From Burkholderia lata (GTDB lineage: Bacteria > Pseudomonadota > Gammaproteobacteria > Burkholderiales > Burkholderiaceae): a stretch of 64,000 bases of DNA. Within the stretch, counting starts at the first letter, position 1; every line of letters starts with the position of its first letter. The notes beneath the pieces were generated by a model. That model did no database searches. It was not told the origin of the DNA and worked only from the letters and a program-made list of their open reading frames with translations. This document shows positions 25,140 to 34,021 of this stretch, piece after piece. The position numbers and the translations under genes are program-made. The stretch is taken from the NCBI RefSeq assembly GCF_000012945.1, contig NC_007511.1:2232001-2296000 (forward strand). Direction: 5' to 3'.

Positions 25140-26048
25140 TCAGTACCCGCCGCTCGCGACGCGCGCGATCGTCTGCCGCAGCCAGATGTGCGCAGCGTCG
25201 CCGTGCCGGCGCGCGTGCCAGTGCTGCGCGAATTCGAACGAATCGATCGGGAACGGCGGCTCGAACACGCGCAGCCGCGCATCGTCGCGCACACGGTCGA
25301 GGTTGCGGCGCGCGACGGTCAGCACGAGGTCAGTGCCGGCGATCAGGTCGTTCGCGACACCCCAGAACGGCAGGATCACCGCGATGTGCCGCTCGCGCCT
25401 CAACCGCGCGAGCGCGCGATCGACCTCGTTGTCCATCCCGTCGCGCATCGCAACGAGCGCATGCGGCCGTGCGAGCCACGCGTCGAGCGCGAGTTCGCCA
25501 CGGCGCGGCAGCCGGCTCGCATCGGCCACGCACGCGAACGATTCGACGAACAGCGGTTGCGCATGCAGGTCGCGCTGCACCGCCGGCAGCACGCCGAGCG
25601 CGAGATCGACCTCGCCGTCCATCAGCTGCATCCGCATCGCTTCGCGCGTGGCCTGCGACACGATCAGCTCGATGCCCGGCGCGTCGGCGCGCAGCGTCTT
25701 CACGAGCGCCGGCAGCACGATCCGCGCGCCGTAGTCGGACATCGCAATGCGAAACACGCGTGTGGCCGCGGACGGATCGAACGCCGGCGGCTCGATCAGC
25801 GCGCCGAGCCGGCCGAGGACGTCGTTCAGCGGTTCGACCAGTTCGTTCGCGCGCGCAGTCAGCTCGAGCCGGCCCGCGCGCCGCACGAGCAACGGATCGC
25901 CGAAGATTTCGCGCAGCCGCGCGAGCGCATGGCTCACGGCCGGCTGGCTGCGGTGCAGCCGGACGGCGGTACGCGAGATGTGTTTTTCGCTCAGCAGCGC
26001 GTGCAGCGTCACGAGCAGGTTCAGGTCGATGCGGGCCAGGTTATTCAT
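25140..26048 (-). CDS. LysR-family transcriptional regulator (NodD/NahR-like)
   Basis: This 302-residue regulator begins MNNLARIDLNLLVTLHALLSEKHISRTAVRLHRSQPAVSHALARLR, the characteristic N-terminus of the NodD/NahR/LinR branch. An in-frame ATG six codons upstream is possible; neither has a strong ribosome-binding site. It is divergent to a YdcZ-type transporter gene and probably controls it. Confidence 0.92.
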   Translation of the reverse strand: MNNLARIDLNLLVTLHALLSEKHISRTAVRLHRSQPAVSHALARLREIFGDPLLVRRAGRLELTARANELVEPLNDVLGRLGALIEPPAFDPSAATRVFRIAMSDYGARIVLPALVKTLRADAPGIELIVSQATREAMRMQLMDGEVDLALGVLPAVQRDLHAQPLFVESFACVADASRLPRRGELALDAWLARPHALVAMRDGMDNEVDRALARLRRERHIAVILPFWGVANDLIAGTDLVLTVARRNLDRVRDDARLRVFEPPFPIDSFEFAQHWHARRHGDAAHIWLRQTIARVASGGY

Positions 26049-26138
26049 GAAAGGAATATGAAGCATCCGAAGAACGAATTTCCATTCGCCATCTTAATGG
26101 ATAACAATCATTTCGAATTCCTTTCACGACCGACCAAG

Positions 26139-26669
26139 ATGACGACTTCCCTTTCCTTCGCCACCCTTCCGCTCGCCGTCGCGGCCTTCGTCGCCGGCGC
26201 GCTCGTGCCGCTGCAAGGCGGCAGCAATGCCGCGCTCGGGCGTGCGCTCGGCCACCCGCTATGGGCGAGCGTCGCGTCGCTGACAGTCAGCCTGCTCGTG
26301 GTGCTGCCCGTGCTGCTGGCCACGCGTGCGCACGCGCCGCTGATCGGCGACGCGCTACAGCGCCCGCTGTGGACGTGGCTCGGCGGCCTCGCGGGCGTGA
26401 TCTACATCACGCTTGCGCTGATCCTGACGCCGCGGCTCGGCGCGACGACCTTCATCGTCTGCGTGGTGGCCGGGCAAACGCTCGCGTCGCTGCTGATCGA
26501 CCACTACGGGCTGATGGGGCTCGCGCAGCGGCTCGCGACACCCGGCCGCATCGCGGGCGTCGCGCTGATCTTCGCGGGGATGATCGTCGTGCAATGGCAA
26601 ACGCCCGCGCCACGCGTGCCGGCCGCACCCGGCGACGCGGCAGCCGTGCAACCCGAACCACAGCACTGA
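26139..26669 (+). CDS. DMT-superfamily transporter, YdcZ (DUF606) type
   Basis: This 176-residue protein has about five membrane helices and the family motifs LVPLQGGSNAALGRALGHPLWASVASLTVS and GGLAGVIYITLALILTPRLGATTFIVCVVAGQ. YdcZ-type proteins are half-size members of the drug/metabolite transporter superfamily thought to export small molecules as dimers. An in-frame ATG 14 codons upstream exists; MTTSLSF was preferred since the extension is polar. It is divergent from a LysR gene. Confidence 0.88.
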   Translation: MTTSLSFATLPLAVAAFVAGALVPLQGGSNAALGRALGHPLWASVASLTVSLLVVLPVLLATRAHAPLIGDALQRPLWTWLGGLAGVIYITLALILTPRLGATTFIVCVVAGQTLASLLIDHYGLMGLAQRLATPGRIAGVALIFAGMIVVQWQTPAPRVPAAPGDAAAVQPEPQH

Positions 26670-26715
26670 ACGCGCGGGCGGCAGCGGGCGCGCGGCTGCC
26701 GAAAGGCGATGTGTG

Positions 26716-27081
26716 TCAGCCCGCGAGCTTCTTCAGTGCATCGAGCACCGCGTCGCCCTTGAACGGCTTCACGATCCAGCCCTTCACACCGGCGGCCTTG
26801 CCGCGTTCCTTCATCGCCGGGCTGCTTTCGGTCGTCAGCATCACGACGTTGACCGTCGAGTTCGCCAGTTCGCCGCGGATCTTCTCGACCATCGTCAGGC
26901 CGTCCATGTTCGGCATGTTCACGTCGCTGATCACGAGGCGCACGCCGGGCGTCGCCTTGAGCTTCGCGAGGCCGTCCTTGCCGTCGACAGCCGTCGCGAC
27001 ATCAAGCCCGTGATTGCGCAGGAAGCCCGCGACCTCGTCGCGCACCGTGCCCGAATCGTCGACCACCAGAATCTTTGCCAT
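26716..27081 (-). CDS. CheY-like single-domain response regulator
   Basis: This 121-residue protein is a lone receiver domain: acidic pocket VDDS (residues 7-10), phosphoacceptor D53 in LVISDVNMPNMDG, switch threonine in VVMLTTES and the conserved lysine in WIVKPF. With no output domain it must act by binding a partner, as CheY does. It is the last gene of the chemosensory-like operon headed by a membrane Hpt/ATPase sensor and is the obvious phosphate acceptor. GGAAGGGGAA precedes the ATG. Target (flagellar motor, pilus, enzyme) is not encoded here. Confidence 0.95.
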   Translation of the reverse strand: MAKILVVDDSGTVRDEVAGFLRNHGLDVATAVDGKDGLAKLKATPGVRLVISDVNMPNMDGLTMVEKIRGELANSTVNVVMLTTESSPAMKERGKAAGVKGWIVKPFKGDAVLDALKKLAG

Positions 27082-27121
27082 GTCGTATTCCCCTTCCTTT
27101 CCTTGTTGCTGACTTCAGTAT

Positions 27122-28081
27122 TCAAAACAGTTCGAGTTCGCCCGATTCGACCATCGGCCCCACGTCCTGCACCGATTCGCGGAAATCCTCCGGCGACCAG
27201 CTCAGGCTGAACACGAAGCGCTGGTCGAGACAGACGGAGCGCCCCGATGCCGGATCGGTCATCCGGTACTTGAAGCAGAGCTGCGGGCAGTCGCCGCCGA
27301 ACGAGATGAATTTCTGCTTGTGATTGACGACGAGCGGCACCTGCACCGGATGGCGGGCCAGCGCCTCGGCGTCGCCGAGATAGCGGTTCTTGAACGCGCC
27401 CCACACGAGGTTGGTCAGTTCGCCGAGCACGCTGTTCACGTCGCGGAAATCCGGTGCGCGGCCGTCGTCGCGCGTGCCGCCGAGCATGTCGAGCAGCGGC
27501 TGCTCGCTCGTCTGCAGCAGCATGTAGCCGCGGCACCACGCGCTTTCGAGCGCGATCAGGCTGAACACTTCGCCGAAGATGATCTGGTCGCGCACGATGC
27601 ACGGCGTTTCGTGCTCGATCGTCATGCCCGGGAACAGGCTGTCGATACGCGCCTCGGTGATCTCCGAGATGCCGCGCACGAGTGCGTTCGGGTAGTCGCG
27701 GCCAAACAGGTACTCGTCGATCGCGCGCTTGAGCGGCGTCATGTCGTCCGCGACGTAGGCCGCGCATGCGACGCGCGCGAGTGCCTCCGGCAGCCCGTCG
27801 CGCGATGCGAGCGACTCGCGGCGCAGGATGATCGGCAGCTCGGGGCGCAGCGCATCGATCTGCGTCGCGATGATCGCGCTCTCGGCCGGCGAGCCGCCGT
27901 AATCCTCGGCCAGCAGGATCGCACCGAGGTCGATGTTCGAGCGCAGCACCTTCAGCAACCGGTTGCGCCGTACGGTCAGGCCGACCAGGTTGTGCTCGTC
28001 GCAGAAACGCTTGATCGCGTCGGCATGCGCGCGACTGTCATCGAGCACGAGCACCTTGCTGACGGGTTTGTCCAGGGTCAT
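27122..28081 (-). CDS. Degenerate receiver plus CheX-like phosphatase domain protein
   Basis: This 319-residue protein combines two domains. Residues 8-125 resemble a receiver (KVLVLDDSRAHAD...), but the usual Asp-Lys-Thr set is not clear, so it may not be phosphorylated. Residues 135-310 look like a CheX/CheC domain with the catalytic pattern ExxN at E221/N224 (GELTNLVWGAF), so phosphatase activity toward CheY-P is plausible. The chain ends SGELELF, matching the end of the preceding gene's product. It lies 40 bp before the CheY gene. Likely signal-ending component of this pathway (inference). Confidence 0.8.
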   Translation of the reverse strand: MTLDKPVSKVLVLDDSRAHADAIKRFCDEHNLVGLTVRRNRLLKVLRSNIDLGAILLAEDYGGSPAESAIIATQIDALRPELPIILRRESLASRDGLPEALARVACAAYVADDMTPLKRAIDEYLFGRDYPNALVRGISEITEARIDSLFPGMTIEHETPCIVRDQIIFGEVFSLIALESAWCRGYMLLQTSEQPLLDMLGGTRDDGRAPDFRDVNSVLGELTNLVWGAFKNRYLGDAEALARHPVQVPLVVNHKQKFISFGGDCPQLCFKYRMTDPASGRSVCLDQRFVFSLSWSPEDFRESVQDVGPMVESGELELF

Positions 28082-28123
28082 CTCAAGGGTTCCTAATGGT
28101 CGGTCTGGGTCGGTCGGAGTCGG

Positions 28124-28705
28124 TCAGAACAGTTCGAGCTCGCCGCCGGTATCCACCGTGGCCGTTGCCGGCACATGGAAATCGACCGGCGCGTTCGCGC
28201 ACACGCACAACGTCGCACCCACCCGCACGTCGCCGTCGAGCGTCAGGTCGTAGGCAGCCACGTGATCCGGCGAAAGTGCGGGCAGGTAGTCGATGCTCGA
28301 TCCGCTCAGCAGATACGGCGTCGACATCCCGAGGTCGGGAAACGGCGCGGTCAGCGCCTGGTTGATCGCGCCGCAGCACAGGTTCGCGACTTCCATGAAT
28401 GCTTCGGGCAGCGGCCGCTGGCTGCTCGTGCCCGCCGTCGCGCCGGCGAAATGGCGGCGCGTCGCATCGTCGTCGCTGAAGCGCAGCGCGAGCAGCAGGC
28501 GGAAATGCAGCGCCGAGATCGTCAGCACCGCGACATGCTCGGGCACCTTCGGCTTCGACCGCGACTTCGCGGGCGCGTGATCCTGCCCGTCGTGGGTGTG
28601 GCCGGCGGACGGCCGGATGTCGCACGCGCCGCCGGATGCGAGCCGCGTGCGCGCCGCGTCGAAGAAAATCCGCTCGAAGCCGGCTTTCGCCTGCGCGCTG
28701 ATCAC
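28124..28705 (-). CDS. CheX/CheC-like protein with ExxN motif
   Basis: This 193-residue protein starts at a GTG overlapping the upstream stop by 4 bp (GTGA). A variable N-terminal part (about residues 1-55, polar, His/Lys-rich) leads into a CheC/CheX-like domain with E105/N108 in FMEVANLCCGAINQAL, the residues that drive phospho-aspartate hydrolysis in CheX. The C-terminus reads GGELELF, the same six-residue end as the neighbouring receiver-CheX protein. It may be a second phosphatase or a scaffolding partner. No close named family was recognised. Confidence 0.75.
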   Translation of the reverse strand: MISAQAKAGFERIFFDAARTRLASGGACDIRPSAGHTHDGQDHAPAKSRSKPKVPEHVAVLTISALHFRLLLALRFSDDDATRRHFAGATAGTSSQRPLPEAFMEVANLCCGAINQALTAPFPDLGMSTPYLLSGSSIDYLPALSPDHVAAYDLTLDGDVRVGATLCVCANAPVDFHVPATATVDTGGELELF

Positions 28706-29445
28706 GCCGCGCCTCCGTCGATTCGCGCGTGCAGCTGCCCGGCGAGCGTCTCGACGGTCGCGAGCGCGGCCGTGATCATCTTGCCGCCGGCCTGGATGTC
28801 CTGGAACGTCGCGGCCGTCACGAGATCGTTGCGGTTCAGGCTGTCGCGATAACTGTTCGACAGTTGCTGCGAGCGCGCGGCCAGCCCGCGCACCTCGCTC
28901 GCGACGATCGAAAAGCCGCGCCCGGCCGTGCCGGCGCGTGCGGCCTCGATCGACGCGTTCAGCGACACGATCGACACGTGCGCGACGATCGCCGACAGCT
29001 CCTGGTTCTTCGTGCGCATGTCCTGGTTCTGCGTGGTCAGCGAGATCATCTGCTCGTGCCAGCGCTCGAAGGTGCCGGCGAGCCCGCGCAGGCGCGCGGC
29101 TTCGTCGGCGATCTTCATCGCGTGCTGCGCGAGCGCCGTTCGATCGGCCGACAGCGCCTGCATGGCGTCGCGCTGCGTGCCGGTCGCGGAGGTCTCGCGC
29201 GCCAGCGCATCCTCGAGCTGCGCCTCGCGCTGCGCCCATGCGTCGGCCGCCTCCGCGTGCACCGACGCGGCGTCGGCGACGCGCGCATCGGCTGCGTCGA
29301 GCGCGCCGCGCAACTGCGCCGTATCACGTTCAAGCGCCCCGACGAGCCGCTTGCGCGTCACACGAAACACGACCGCCGCCACGATTGCGACGACGGCACC
29401 GCCCGCCAGTGCGGCCGCCATCTGGATCATCCACGCCTGCACCAT
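28702..29445 (-). CDS. Miniature methyl-accepting chemotaxis-like protein
   Basis: This 247-residue protein has one N-terminal membrane helix (about residues 5-26), a long Ala/Glu-rich coiled coil, and a shortened MCP signalling region: VSLNASIEAARAGTAGRGFSIVASEVRGLAARSQQLS resembles the tip and one strand of the canonical four-helix hairpin. There is no periplasmic sensor domain, no HAMP domain and no obvious methylation helices. It starts 7 bp after the sensor kinase gene and overlaps the next. It may bridge or tune the kinase rather than sense ligands. Confidence 0.82.
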   Translation of the reverse strand: MVQAWMIQMAAALAGGAVVAIVAAVVFRVTRKRLVGALERDTAQLRGALDAADARVADAASVHAEAADAWAQREAQLEDALARETSATGTQRDAMQALSADRTALAQHAMKIADEAARLRGLAGTFERWHEQMISLTTQNQDMRTKNQELSAIVAHVSIVSLNASIEAARAGTAGRGFSIVASEVRGLAARSQQLSNSYRDSLNRNDLVTAATFQDIQAGGKMITAALATVETLAGQLHARIDGGAA

Positions 29446-29452
29446 CACGTCG

Positions 29453-31834
29453 TCACTCCACCGTGCCGATATCCGCGCTGCGCACACGTTCGTGCGCGAC
29501 GCCCTGGGCAGCACCGTCCGCCGCGAAGCGGGCCGGCAGCGACACGATCGTCTCGAACGCGCGATACGGTGCGCCGACGCGATCGTCGGTGAAACGCAGT
29601 GCGATATCGCCGCCGTCGCGCTTCAGGAAGTTGCGCACCGCGTCCATGCCGACGCCACGGCCCGACACTTCGGTCACAGCATTCGCGGTCGAGAAACCCG
29701 GCCGGAAGATCAGCTCGGCCACTGCGTCGTCGGACAGCGCCGCGTCGTGGTCGGCATCGATCCAGCCACGCTCGCGGGCAATGCCGCGAATCCGGTCGAG
29801 CGCGAGGCCGCGGCCGTCGTCGCTCAGCACGAACCACAGCTCGCCGCCGCCCACGCCGACTGCGATATCGATCGTGCCGGACGCTGCCTTGCCGGCCGCG
29901 CGCCGCTCGTCGGACGATTCGATCCCGTGGTCCATCGAGTTGCGCAGCAGGTGCATGAACACGTTCTTCAGCGTCGCGGCGATCTCGCTGCGCACACGGT
30001 GGCCGTGGCTGTCGATATGCACGACGGGCGCCGGCTTGCCGAGTTCGGCCGCGAGCGACGGCAGCGACTCGATCACGCCGCCGAGCGCATCGCCGATACC
30101 CTGCGTGCCGAGCTGGCTCAGCATGCGGCGCACGGCGTCGCGCGCCGCATGCCAATCGGCCGCGTTCGCCGGATCGGCGCCGTCGAGCACGCGCAGGCTC
30201 TCGCTGATGTGCGCGCGTTCGACCATCAGGAAGTCGGCGCCCTGCACCGCCTCGCCGCTGCGTCCGAGCGTGACCGCGTTGATCGTCGCGTAGTGCTCGA
30301 CCGCGTCGCGCACGCGGGCCAGGTCGTCCATCAGCGCGTCGCGGTTCCACTCGGGGCCGCCGTCCGCGCGGCGCAGCGAGTCGTACGCCTGCTCCGCTTC
30401 ATGGACGATGTTCGTCAGGTGCTGGAGGCTGTACGTGCGCGCATTGCCCTTGATCGTGTGCATGTTGCGGAACAGCGCCGCGACGATCGAGTGATCGGCG
30501 CGTTCGTGCTGGCGAATCATCCGCTCGTTCTCGCTCAAGAAGCCCTTCGCGCTGTGCACGAAGTCGTGGAACTTGTCCTGGCTGATCGACAAAATCTCGC
30601 CAATCATCTCGAGGCGGCGCTGCTGCTCGCCGGCCTGCGCGGTCAGCTCGCGAATCTCGGTCACGTCGCGCACGCACAGCATCAGGCGCACAACCGTATC
30701 GGTCTCGTCGGTGATCGCCGACCAGCTCAGGTCGAGCCACTTGTCGCGGCCGTCCGGCATCCGCTTCGCGACTTCGTTCACCAGCAGGTGCTCGTTGAAC
30801 TCGAAGTTCATGCTGTCTTCGCCGAGGCACGCATGCACGGCCGCATCGACCTGCGAGCGGGCGTCGGAACCGATGTTCGAGTCGTCGAACACGAGCGCCA
30901 TCAGGTCGCGGCCCGCGATGTCGCTCGTCTCGAAGATGGTTTCGAGGTACGCCGAATACTCCGCATGCACGACGCCGCCTTCGACGACGGTCAGGATCCC
31001 CTGCTGCATGTTCTGCAGCATCGCCTGGATGTCGGCCGTCTTCTGCTTGAGCTGCGCCGAGTTCTCCTGGATCTTCTCGATCATCCCGTTGAACGCGACG
31101 ATAGAATGGCCGATTTCGTCCATCCGGCCCACCGGCACGCGGCGCGTGAAATCCTGGCTCGTCGCGATCTCGCTCATCGCCGTCTGCATCCCGATCAGCG
31201 GACGCGTGATCTGGCGATACAGCAGCAGGCCGAGCGCGGTCAGCAGCACGATCACCGTGCCGGCGACGCCCGCGATCGCGGTCGCCGTCGTCGAGAGCAT
31301 CCCGTTCAGCGCGCTGATCGCGTCGTCCTTCTGGCGGTTCTTCTCGACGCGCAGCGTGTCGACGATGCTTTCGAGTTCATCGCGATACTGCGCGACGTTC
31401 GCGAACAGGTACGCCTGCGCCATCTCGGGCTTGCCGTCGGCTTTCATCTTCACGGTGTCGTCGATCGCCGCGAAATAGTTCGTGGCGCTCTCCTTCGCCT
31501 GCGAGACGAGCCCGACCTGCGCCTGGCCGACCGCCGACTTCGCCTGCACGTCGAGCGCGGCGCGCAGCGCGCCCTGCTTCGCCTTCAGCTCGTCGCGCGC
31601 CTGGGCGGCGGTGTTCGCGTCGGGCGCGTAGACGAGCGTCATCGTCGCGATCTGGATGTTCTTCACATCGGCGACGAGATCCGCCGACGCGAGCGCGCTC
31701 GGCACGATTCCCTGGGTGACCTGGCGTACCTCGGACGCGCTCTTGCGTGTCTGGTACACGGCATAGATGCCGATCGCGGACAGCGCGAAGAACGTCAGGA
31801 CGACTAGCAGCGTAATGCGATGACGAATGGTCAT
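29453..31834 (-). CDS. Membrane sensor with HAMP, PAS-like, Hpt and CheA-like ATPase domains
   Basis: This 793-residue protein begins with a membrane helix (residues 8-28), a four-helix-bundle periplasmic domain (about 30-185), a second helix (about 187-210), HAMP (about 211-265) and a PAS-like domain (about 275-400). An Hpt domain follows with H459 in FRNMHTIKGNARTYS, then a CheA-type ATPase (N632 in HLLRNSMDHGIE; DDGRGL; GRGVGMDAV). It thus fuses a chemoreceptor front to a CheA back, but lacks the CheY-binding P2 and CheW-like P5 domains. GGGAG precedes the ATG. It should autophosphorylate H459 and feed the operon's CheY. Confidence 0.9.
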   Translation of the reverse strand: MTIRHRITLLVVLTFFALSAIGIYAVYQTRKSASEVRQVTQGIVPSALASADLVADVKNIQIATMTLVYAPDANTAAQARDELKAKQGALRAALDVQAKSAVGQAQVGLVSQAKESATNYFAAIDDTVKMKADGKPEMAQAYLFANVAQYRDELESIVDTLRVEKNRQKDDAISALNGMLSTTATAIAGVAGTVIVLLTALGLLLYRQITRPLIGMQTAMSEIATSQDFTRRVPVGRMDEIGHSIVAFNGMIEKIQENSAQLKQKTADIQAMLQNMQQGILTVVEGGVVHAEYSAYLETIFETSDIAGRDLMALVFDDSNIGSDARSQVDAAVHACLGEDSMNFEFNEHLLVNEVAKRMPDGRDKWLDLSWSAITDETDTVVRLMLCVRDVTEIRELTAQAGEQQRRLEMIGEILSISQDKFHDFVHSAKGFLSENERMIRQHERADHSIVAALFRNMHTIKGNARTYSLQHLTNIVHEAEQAYDSLRRADGGPEWNRDALMDDLARVRDAVEHYATINAVTLGRSGEAVQGADFLMVERAHISESLRVLDGADPANAADWHAARDAVRRMLSQLGTQGIGDALGGVIESLPSLAAELGKPAPVVHIDSHGHRVRSEIAATLKNVFMHLLRNSMDHGIESSDERRAAGKAASGTIDIAVGVGGGELWFVLSDDGRGLALDRIRGIARERGWIDADHDAALSDDAVAELIFRPGFSTANAVTEVSGRGVGMDAVRNFLKRDGGDIALRFTDDRVGAPYRAFETIVSLPARFAADGAAQGVAHERVRSADIGTVE

Positions 31835-32217
31835 GAGTACAGCTCCCCGCAGCGATTCGGCTTCGATCGCCGTTTGGTCTATTGAAAGAATGTGAGCGCC
31901 GAATTATCGGGGATGGTGTATGACGCTCCGATGACCGGAAATCAATCATTCATTGATAAAAATGAAATGAATAATTGTGCCGAAAGAGCCCTAAAGTATC
32001 GCCGAAATCTGCCGTTAACCTCATGCCACAAGGCTTCACGCGGCGATCCTGCTCGGCCGGAAAATCCTAGATACGGATATTTGATTTTTATTTATTTAAT
32101 CCGCGGATTAACCGAAATCGGGCTTTCGTAAAACGTTTGCGCATTATCGACGAATTCGGTCGAATTCGCGATTTTTTATTTCCGAAGTGTGATTCGACGA
32201 ACGGATGAAAACGATAC
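31835..32217. other. AT-rich intergenic region upstream of the sensor operon
   Basis: This stretch is much lower in GC than its surroundings, especially 31930-32200, and contains no gene. It holds the dyad ATCAAT-N5-ATTGAT (31941-31957), about 110 bp before the sensor start, and a FliA-type promoter on the plus strand (31992-32018). It must also contain the minus-strand operon promoter, which I could not place with confidence. Confidence 0.6.
31992..32018 (+). promoter_or_regulatory. Sigma28 (FliA)-type promoter on the plus strand
   Basis: TAAAGTAT (31992-31999), exactly 11 bases, then GCCGTTAA (32011-32018) matches the FliA consensus TAAAGTTT-N11-GCCGATAA at 14 of 16 positions. It points away from the chemosensory operon, into an AT-rich stretch without a gene. 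Confidence 0.6.
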
Positions 32218-32272
32218 CGCCCGCCCTGGGGCCGACGATGCGATGCGCTGCATCGTCAGCCCCGGGCGGGCG
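32205..32272 (-). terminator. Intrinsic terminator of the yjcH-actP operon
   Basis: A very long hairpin spans 32218-32272: GACGATGC/GCATCGTC (8-base loop), GGGGC/GCCCC and CGCCCGCCC/GGGCGGGCG with single-base bulges. On the minus strand it is followed by GTATCGTTTTCA, a short U-run, about 20 bases after the actP stop. Confidence 0.85.
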
Positions 32273-32290
32273 TGACAGGCTAACGACCGG

Positions 32291-34021
32291 TCAGTGGCTG
32301 CTGGCGCGAGTCGCCCCCAGCCCCGTTTCCGAACGCACCTGCTGCGCGGCGAACGCGCCCTTCTCCGCCTTCGCGCGCAGGCTCGTGTCGAGTACCGAGA
32401 ACAGCCACACGCCGACGAAGCCGATCGTCATCGAGAACAGCGCGGGCGACGTGTACGGAAACCACGCCGAACCCTTCGGATAACCCAGCGTCGCTTCCCA
32501 CACCGACGGCGACACGATCGTCAGCCCCACCGACGAGACCAGCCCCAGAAAGCCGCCGATGACCGCGCCGCGCGTGGTGCAACCCTTCCACATCATCGAC
32601 AGGAACAGCACCGGGAAGTTGGCCGACGCGGCCACCGCAAACGCCAGCGACACCATGAACGCGACGTTCTGCTTCTCGAACGCGATGCCCAGCAGCACGG
32701 CGATCACGCCGAGCACCAGCGTCGTGATGCGCGACACCCTCAGCTCGTCGGCACTATTCGCGTTGCCGTTCTTGAAGACGGTGGCGTAGAGGTCGTGCGA
32801 CACCGCGGACGCGCCCGACAGCGTGAGCCCGGCGACCACCGCCAGAATCGTCGCGAACGCCACGGCCGAGATGAAGCCGTAGAACACGTCGCCGCCCACC
32901 GTCTTGGCCACCAGCACCGCCGCCATGTTGGCCGTGCCCGCGCCGCCCTTGATCACGCCCTTCGCGACGTCGGCCAGTTCCGGATTGGTCAGCACCAGCG
33001 TGATCGCACCGAAGCCGATGATGAAGATCAGCACGTAGAAGTAGCCGATCCACGTGGTCGCCCAGAACACGGACTTGCGCGCTTCCTTCGCATCCGGCAC
33101 CGTGAAGAAGCGCATCAGGATGTGCGGCAGGCCGGCGGTGCCGAACATCAGCGCCATGCCGAACGAGATCGCCGAGATCGGATCCTTGATGAACCCGCCC
33201 GGCGACATCACCGACAGCCCGATCCGGGTCGCGTCGTCCGGCGCTTTGCCGGCATTCGCGGCAATCGCGGTCTTGACTTCCACCGCATGGGCGAACAGCG
33301 CCTCCGGGCTGAAGCCGTACTGCGCGAGCACCATGATCGCCATGAACGTCACACCCGCGAGCAACATGCACGCCTTGATGATCTGCACCCAGGTGGTGGC
33401 CGTCATGCCGCCGAACAGCACGTAGACCATCATCAGCGCGCCGACGATGACCACCGCCACCCAGTAGTCGAGACCGAACAGCAGCTTGATGAGCTGCCCC
33501 GCGCCCACCATCTGCGCGATCAGGTAGAACGCCACCACCACCAGCGTACCGATTGCGGCGAAACTGCGGATCGGCCCTTGCTCGAAGCGGTAGCCCGCGA
33601 CGTCGGCGAAGGTGAACTTGCCGAGGTTGCGCAGCCGCTCGGCCATCAGGAACGTGATGATCGGCCAGCCGACCAGGAAGCCGATCGAGTAGATCAGGCC
33701 GTCGTAACCCGACGTCATCACCGCGGCGGAAATGCCGAGGAAGGATGCGGCCGACATGTAGTCGCCCGAGATCGCCAGACCGTTCTGAAATCCGGTAATG
33801 CCGCCGCCGGCGGTGTAGAAATCCGCGGCGGAACGCGTGCGCGAAGCCGCCCACTTGGTGATCCACAACGTCCCTGCGACGAACAGCGCGAACAGGACGA
33901 TGGCCGTGGTGTTGGTTGCCTGCTTGGCGGTCTGCCCGACATCGCCGCCGCCCGCGACGGCCATGCCGCACGCGCCTACTGCCAGCAGCGCGACCAGCGT
34001 CATCGAAAGAGTCTTCTTCAT
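32291..34021 (-). CDS. actP: Cation/acetate symporter
   Basis: ActP is a sodium:solute symporter-family permease that takes up acetate and other short monocarboxylates. The 576-residue protein has a cleaved-type leader ([23 protein letters not shown]) and about 13 membrane helices; [32 protein letters not shown] is the hallmark N-terminal SSS segment. Its ATG overlaps the stop of the DUF485 gene by 4 bp, the standard yjcH-actP order. No acs gene is adjacent. A strong terminator follows. Confidence 0.96.
   Translation of the reverse strand: MKKTLSMTLVALLAVGACGMAVAGGGDVGQTAKQATNTTAIVLFALFVAGTLWITKWAASRTRSAADFYTAGGGITGFQNGLAISGDYMSAASFLGISAAVMTSGYDGLIYSIGFLVGWPIITFLMAERLRNLGKFTFADVAGYRFEQGPIRSFAAIGTLVVVAFYLIAQMVGAGQLIKLLFGLDYWVAVVIVGALMMVYVLFGGMTATTWVQIIKACMLLAGVTFMAIMVLAQYGFSPEALFAHAVEVKTAIAANAGKAPDDATRIGLSVMSPGGFIKDPISAISFGMALMFGTAGLPHILMRFFTVPDAKEARKSVFWATTWIGYFYVLIFIIGFGAITLVLTNPELADVAKGVIKGGAGTANMAAVLVAKTVGGDVFYGFISAVAFATILAVVAGLTLSGASAVSHDLYATVFKNGNANSADELRVSRITTLVLGVIAVLLGIAFEKQNVAFMVSLAFAVAASANFPVLFLSMMWKGCTTRGAVIGGFLGLVSSVGLTIVSPSVWEATLGYPKGSAWFPYTSPALFSMTIGFVGVWLFSVLDTSLRAKAEKGAFAAQQVRSETGLGATRASSH

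Noticed and set aside
31900..31945. Minus-strand CCCCGATAA as a FliA -10 for the chemosensory operon
   Set aside because: The sequence 11 bases upstream bears no resemblance to TAAAGTTT.
32218..32272. Plus-strand terminator or riboswitch near actP
   Set aside because: The structure is better explained as the minus-strand actP terminator; on the plus strand no U-run follows and no riboswitch core was recognised.
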